Shown one piece after another: positions 21,101-24,934 of a stretch of 24,934 nt of DNA. The translations under genes and the position numbers were made by a program. Location of the stretch: positions 242,385-267,318 of the forward strand of contig WELA01005980.1 of NCBI GenBank assembly GCA_009602735.1. The letters run 5' to 3'. Below the pieces are notes generated by a model that made no database searches, was not told where the DNA came from, and was given only the letters and a program-made list of their open reading frames with translations. Position 1 is the first letter of the stretch; each line of letters begins with the position of its first letter. This stretch comes from Mesotaenium endlicherianum. Its lineage: Eukaryota > Streptophyta > Zygnematophyceae > Zygnematales > Mesotaeniaceae.

Positions 21101-22013
21101 GATTTGAGGTCGCTCCTATTTCAGCTCGTCCTGCTGCCTGACGGTATTGTTGGTTATTGGCTGTAGCCAGGCGTATGTGATTTCTCCGTCGGTGGGTTGG
21201 AAGAGTCACAAATCCAATTTGGAAGGGGAGACTGAGGGTAAGAACTGTGTCCGAGAAAGCATAGACCAGTGCGAGGCTTGGCTGTGCCGTACTGATTGTA
21301 GGGCTGCAGGACGTGGAGAAGTAGTAGTTATGGATGTTGACATTTGTAGATTGTAAATGTGTAGGTGAGCTGTGCTGTGGGATACCCTTAGAATGTGTGC
21401 TCTGAATGTATTTGACAGTGTTCAAAGAAGTAGATATTTTGTTCCTCGTTCCTGATTATCTGTCTACTCAACTACCATCTCATGCTTTCGCAACAGCTAT
21501 GCATCCCTTTCTGTTGATTTCTGCTATCGTCACAAACTGTCACTTTTGCCGGCGCGAGGCCATGCGATTCGAGGAGTTATTATGATTCACCGCAATACTG
21601 GGCAAGCCCGCATTGGTCTTTTAATAAATACGTCCCTTCCACCTAAAAAAGCTGGGCTCAAGTATCTCATTACCTACACGTACAGCCAATATTGGGTTGT
21701 GGAGGCAAAGATACATGAACCTCAGTGCACGTGTCCCACAAAAATTGCTGGTATGTACCTTGAGTCAGTGTCATTTGCAAATCTAAAAGTCTTTCAGCAA
21801 TTTTTCTAAATTCTATGACTGGGTATAACCTGCGACATGCTTTTTGTAGTAGATTGTACTGTGACTTACTAGCTTGATTAGTTACACTTCAAGCACAGGA
21901 GTTTTCGGATCACAACTTTTCTACTCTTACCTTTCTAGCTATTGACTCTACGCCATGTCACTATTGGCTATATTACAATGCTGAGGACTTTCACTGAAGA
22001 GCAGAGCTTGCAT
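21101..22013. other. Convergent intergenic region (3' UTRs)
   Basis: The 913 bases lie between the stop codons of the ANTH gene (plus) and the M23 peptidase gene (minus). TGTAAA at 21352-21357 is a candidate polyadenylation signal of the green-lineage type for the ANTH gene. For the M23 gene, TGTAA on the minus strand at 21973-21977, about 40 bases past its stop, is a similar candidate. A 264-base open frame at 21546-21809 lacks an ATG at its start and matches nothing I know. Confidence 0.45.
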
Positions 22014-23885
22014 TCAGCCCCAAGTTTGCGACTGCAACCACTGGTTGGGGTTGATGCAGTCCCCGTTAACATACAGGCCCCTGCACAGGCGCCAAAGTAA
22101 TCTTAGTGATTTCTACAGCCCATAAAACTTGATCAAGAACGTTATGTCATACTACAAGGCAAGTTTACACTCATAGCCAAAGAAAGAATCCTGACTCAGT
22201 CAGAATACTCCACTTGCTCGTGTCTATGCAAGGCAGTGGGCAAGCTGTCCTCCGTACCAAACCAAGGAGAGAGCAGGCTTGCGGAAGGAAATGTACAAAC
22301 AGTATTGTTTTGTAAAAAATTTCACATTGTCATTACTCCCTGTGGCAGACCAGTTTGCCTATTCACATCAGCTATTTAGCTCGCAACACAATTTGCACCG
22401 CATCATTCTTTCAGTTCATTTTGGACGTGGCAAGAGTTAGGTCAACTGTGACAAAGGTTATTAGCCCATTTGTATGACTCACCAGTGGAGGTGGGGACCC
22501 GTGGCAGCACCAGTGTCACCCACGGTGCCAATTACCTGTCCCCTCTCGACCACTGCTCCCTCGCTGCCAGACAGCAGAAGAGTCAAGTCAGCATGACAAT
22601 GTGCATCACGGCTGCTAACCCTCCAGTCGTAGCAAAGAGCCAAACGATCAGGTCACAACCACACATGTGCACACTTGCACACGCACGTCCACACGCACAT
22701 GCACGGGCACATGCAAACAGCACTGGCCGCTGGGCTCAGCCAGCCTGAGAGATTCGAAAGAGCGTGCCGTCTTGCCCCAAAGCCTGTCCCTACAGAAAGA
22801 AAGAACAGACGGATAGAGAACAGACATGGAGAGAGAGAGAGGGGCGAGTGCTGATGCCCCATCTCTCCCTCCCCCTTCCCTCTTCGGCCCCCCAAGAGGA
22901 GACTGGCCGACTGACTGACAAGACGAGACTATAGTTGACTGGCGGTCAGACTATAGTTGACTGGCCTGTTGAGTAGCCTGGTGGACAACTTATTGGACGG
23001 AGAGACGGAGAGACTGACTTAGTGGTTGAGGGAGCGAGTAAGTGAGAGAGCAAGGGAGCAGGTGGGAGCGAGAGAGCGGGCGACGACGCACCTGACAGAC
23101 AACGAGTGCAAGTGCATGAGCATGCTGGTGACGCCGTGGCCGTGGTCCAGGCCCACGCAGTTGCCATGAACCTCGAAGCCGTCCGCCTCGCGCCCCACCA
23201 GCACCACCCGCCCGCCAGCTGGCGCCACAACAGGCTCCCCCACGTCTGCCCCGTAGTCCAGCCCCCTGTGGTAGTACCTGCTTGCACGAGCATGGATGCC
23301 ATCGCAAGGAGCATGGTGCCGTCAGGAGGAGCTGCACGTAAGGCCCAATCAGGCCCCAGCCAAGCCCCAGCCATGCCCCAGCCAGGGCTTCTCCTTTCAA
23401 CCTGCGGGGCGCGATGTGGAGCGCGCACATGACGGCAAGCATGGTTAGCATGGGTAGCGTGGGTAGAGATGGGTAGCATGGGTAGCATGGGTGCAGGCAG
23501 ACGGAAGGTATTGTTGCATCAGGTAGAGCGAGGCCTATCATTTTGGGCCGTCTGTCTGCCGGGCCTGATTGGCTCCTGCGCGCGCAGAGCACTTGGGCAG
23601 AAGTATATGTTCCAACGTTGCGACAATTCCAATGCAGGCTCTTTTGGGGGACAAAGAAGGGTTGTCACCTGGCGCACGAGAGGGAGGGCCTTTGATTGCC
23701 ACCTGGCGCATGCGGGGTGGTAAATTTGCGACCCGGCACGTGAGGAGGTAGACTATGTGGCGTGCTTGCATGAGAAGGGAAGGGGCTAGAAGGGCCCGTT
23801 CTTTGGAAGCTCACCCATCAGCAAACACGCCGTTGTAGTAACGCTTCAGCCCATAGCCTGTGGTGATGACACCTGTCGACGGCTC
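22014..23885 (-). CDS. M23-family zinc metallopeptidase (LytM/NlpD-like), last four exons
   Basis: Enzymes of this family are zinc endopeptidases that cut peptide cross-links in peptidoglycan or glycyl bonds. The exons on the minus strand are 23815-23885, 23092-23277, 22483-22563 and 22014-22080. Every join is GT-AG and the phases agree, giving 134 residues to the stop TGA at 22014-22016. Numbering from the first visible codon, the zinc ligands are H27 and D31 (YYHRGLDYG) and H112. The catalytic histidines are H79 (in MLMHLHSL) and H110 (GPHLHW). Further M23 landmarks are GEPVVAPAGGRV, LDHGHG, ERGQVIGTVGDTG and the closing YVNGDCINP. The domain is therefore complete and probably active. Upstream exons, including the start and any signal or transit peptide, were not found between 23886 and the right edge. 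The first exon could also begin slightly upstream at another AG. Introns rule out bacterial contamination. Confidence 0.92.
22564..23091 (-). other. M23 gene intron with simple repeats
   Basis: Positions 22662-22716 are a CA/GCACA-rich alternating tract. GA repeats lie near 22830-22850. A 17-bp direct repeat (AGACTATAGTTGACTGG) occurs at 22926-22942 and 22948-22964. GAGAGAG-type tracts with a pyrimidine-rich sense strand continue to the donor side near 23091. No coding content is seen. Confidence 0.75.
22926..22964. repeat. 17-bp direct repeat, 22-bp period
   Basis: AGACTATAGTTGACTGG is present twice (22926-22942 and 22948-22964) with a 5-base spacer, inside an intron of the M23 gene. Confidence 0.9.
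23441..23494. repeat. Imperfect GGGTAGCAT tandem repeat
   Basis: Several copies of a 9-10 base unit (GGGTAGCAT and variants such as GGGTAGCGT and GGGTAGAGAT) lie in an M23 gene intron. It resembles no known telomere or regulatory array. Confidence 0.75.
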
Positions 23886-24025
23886 CTGTAAGGGGAGGGC
23901 CCACAGCTGCTGCGGAGTTTGCACGCTCCCCAGAGCACCAACTGCCGCCCACTCCTTCCCTGTGCCTGCCAAGTGGCACCGCAATTCCAACCCCCTTGAG
24001 CATCTGGGGCTATCAAGGCATCGTT

Positions 24026-24072
24026 CAATCACACATGCATACAGAGCATGTGTGATTGTACGCACATGTGCG
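24026..24072. repeat. 13-bp inverted repeat followed by 12-bp palindrome
   Basis: CAATCACACATGC (24026-24038) and GCATGTGTGATTG (24046-24058) are exact reverse complements around the 7-base loop ATACAGA. Two bases later comes the perfect palindrome CGCACATGTGCG (24061-24072). The structure lies upstream, in minus-strand terms, of the first recognised M23 exon, probably in an intron. Confidence 0.85.
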
Positions 24073-24575
24073 CTGGTTTGTGATTTTTACAGGTTTACAG
24101 GCTGTTCAAACCGAGCATGTGTTACTAATTGTGCGTAACTCCACCCCTTGTGTCGTATATGCCGGATGTATATCGATATTGGACTGCCCGCATGTCTGCA
24201 CACAGGCTGGCTGCCCGTGATGTAAGTCAGGGGATGACCGCCAGTGGTACCAACATGGCTGCAGTGCAGCCATGGGAGCCCTGGGAGAGACGGACACCCG
24301 TGAGAAGGGGCAAGCAGATCACAGCGGAGAAAAGGGGGTGCAAGCAAGCAGACCCATGATCCAGCAGAGCTGCCTGAAAAAAGGACCACTGAGATAACAT
24401 AGATGTACAAGGAAGTACAAAAATGTACATAGCTGGGTAGCCTTGCCTCTCCCGTCTTGGCCCATGTGTCTTGCAGCCCTTCCTGCCAGCTGAGCCCCGA
24501 GCTCACGCTGATATCCCCCCTGGAAGAGCCCACAGCCCGCGCGCAAGTGCTTACTCAAAGCTCGCCAGAGTGGCA

Positions 24576-24825
24576 AAGCACCCGTACTTCTTTCCTTGAG
24601 CGGTAAGGAACCAGTAAGAGGTTGGTCCGCAGAAAAGCGAGCACGGTGACTTCATCATCGGTAATCTTGGACAACGCTGTGTGGGTTCCTAACTCCGCCA
24701 GAAGCGCACCATGCGGGCATTTGACGACCCGCACTCCTTCCGTTTGCTTGCAAACAGACCCCCCACGATCCTTCCTCTGCAAGTATTTGGATCTGAAATC
24801 TGTTCCTTCATCGAGGACGTACGCT
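24576..24825 (-). other. Unrecognised open frame near the right edge, possible exon
   Basis: The frame is open on the minus strand from about 24820 to a TGA at 24555-24557. It reads as credible protein (YVLDEGTDFRSKYLQ, then VVKCPHGALLAELG, ALSKITDDEV, TNLLLVPYRSRKEV). A possible acceptor TTGCAG lies before 24780 and a possible donor GTAAGC right at the stop. The pattern LSKI...LRTN...LLVP vaguely recalls a LysM repeat, which often precedes M23 domains, but its length and key positions do not fit well. No phase I tried joins it to the 23885 exon. It could be an upstream M23 exon, another gene, or chance. Confidence 0.22.
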
Positions 24826-24921
24826 CAAGGAATGACGAGGCAGGAGACTTGCTGCATGCCTGCGTGAGCCATCACTAGCCCTCGACTAAAAGCGGCCCAG
24901 CTGCCCCAGACCTGCCTTCTT

Positions 24922-24934
24922 CCCCCCCCCCCCC
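24922..24934. repeat. Poly-C run at the right edge
   Basis: Thirteen C bases end the window; a matching run of twelve opens it at 1-12. They are most simply explained as homopolymers at which an assembly broke, so neither edge should be read as a biological end. Confidence 0.8.

Noticed and set aside
21546..21809. 87-codon plus-strand frame between the ANTH and M23 genes
   Set aside because: Its first codon is TTG, it has no recognisable domain, and it sits between two convergent 3' ends where a gene is unlikely.
22662..22716. CACA-rich alternating tract considered as a regulatory array
   Set aside because: It is simple-sequence DNA in an intron, with no regular unit or spacing; no CRISPR-like or operator pattern.
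22946..23592. Two long minus-strand frames of 180 and 200 codons
   Set aside because: They read the M23 exon 23092-23277 in the wrong frames and pass through its introns; the zinc-site frame is the real one.

Overview
The window is nuclear eukaryotic DNA, most likely from the green lineage and probably a streptophyte alga or early land plant; the genus cannot be fixed from the sequence. The reasons are: genes split by GT-AG introns; a short dihydropyrimidine dehydrogenase with an apparent plastid transit peptide, as in plants; an ANTH clathrin adaptor that reads closest to the plant AP180/CALM-type family; and decayed Ty3/gypsy-type retrotransposons. Both ends of the window are runs of C (12 at the left, 13 at the right), which suggests that assembly stopped at homopolymers there.

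Layout. Positions 1-2114, minus strand: the first two coding exons of plastid-type dihydropyrimidine dehydrogenase (PYD1), running off the left edge. Its intron carries a G-quadruplex-type tract and about 300 bp of purine microsatellite. Positions 2115-4600: no gene recognised, only weak ORFs. Positions about 4600-6115: repeat-rich, hairpin-containing DNA, probably leader or LTR remains of retroelement 1. Positions 6116-10288, plus strand: retroelement 1, with broken gag, unreadable protease region, broken reverse transcriptase and RNase H, and no integrase. Positions about 10381-12701, plus strand: retroelement 2, with a putative LTR, a Met-tRNA-like primer binding site and a gag with an intact CCHC zinc knuckle, again inactivated. 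Positions 12702-13670: nothing recognised; it must contain the promoter of the next gene.

Positions 13671-21100, plus strand: a complete 15-exon ANTH-domain clathrin assembly protein. The exons join in phase and give 599 residues. Positions 22014-23885, minus strand: the four last exons of an M23-family (LytM/NlpD-like) zinc metallopeptidase, convergent with the ANTH gene. All its metal and catalytic residues are present. Its 5' exons are not identified and may lie beyond the right edge. Positions 23886-24934 hold hairpins and one unrecognised ORF.

The three host genes belong to unrelated processes: pyrimidine catabolism in plastids, clathrin-mediated vesicle budding, and peptide cross-link or glycyl-peptide hydrolysis. 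There is no sign of a functional cluster. The most unusual item is the intron-containing M23 peptidase, a family best known from bacterial peptidoglycan turnover; in a green lineage it could be tied to plastid peptidoglycan, which is an inference.
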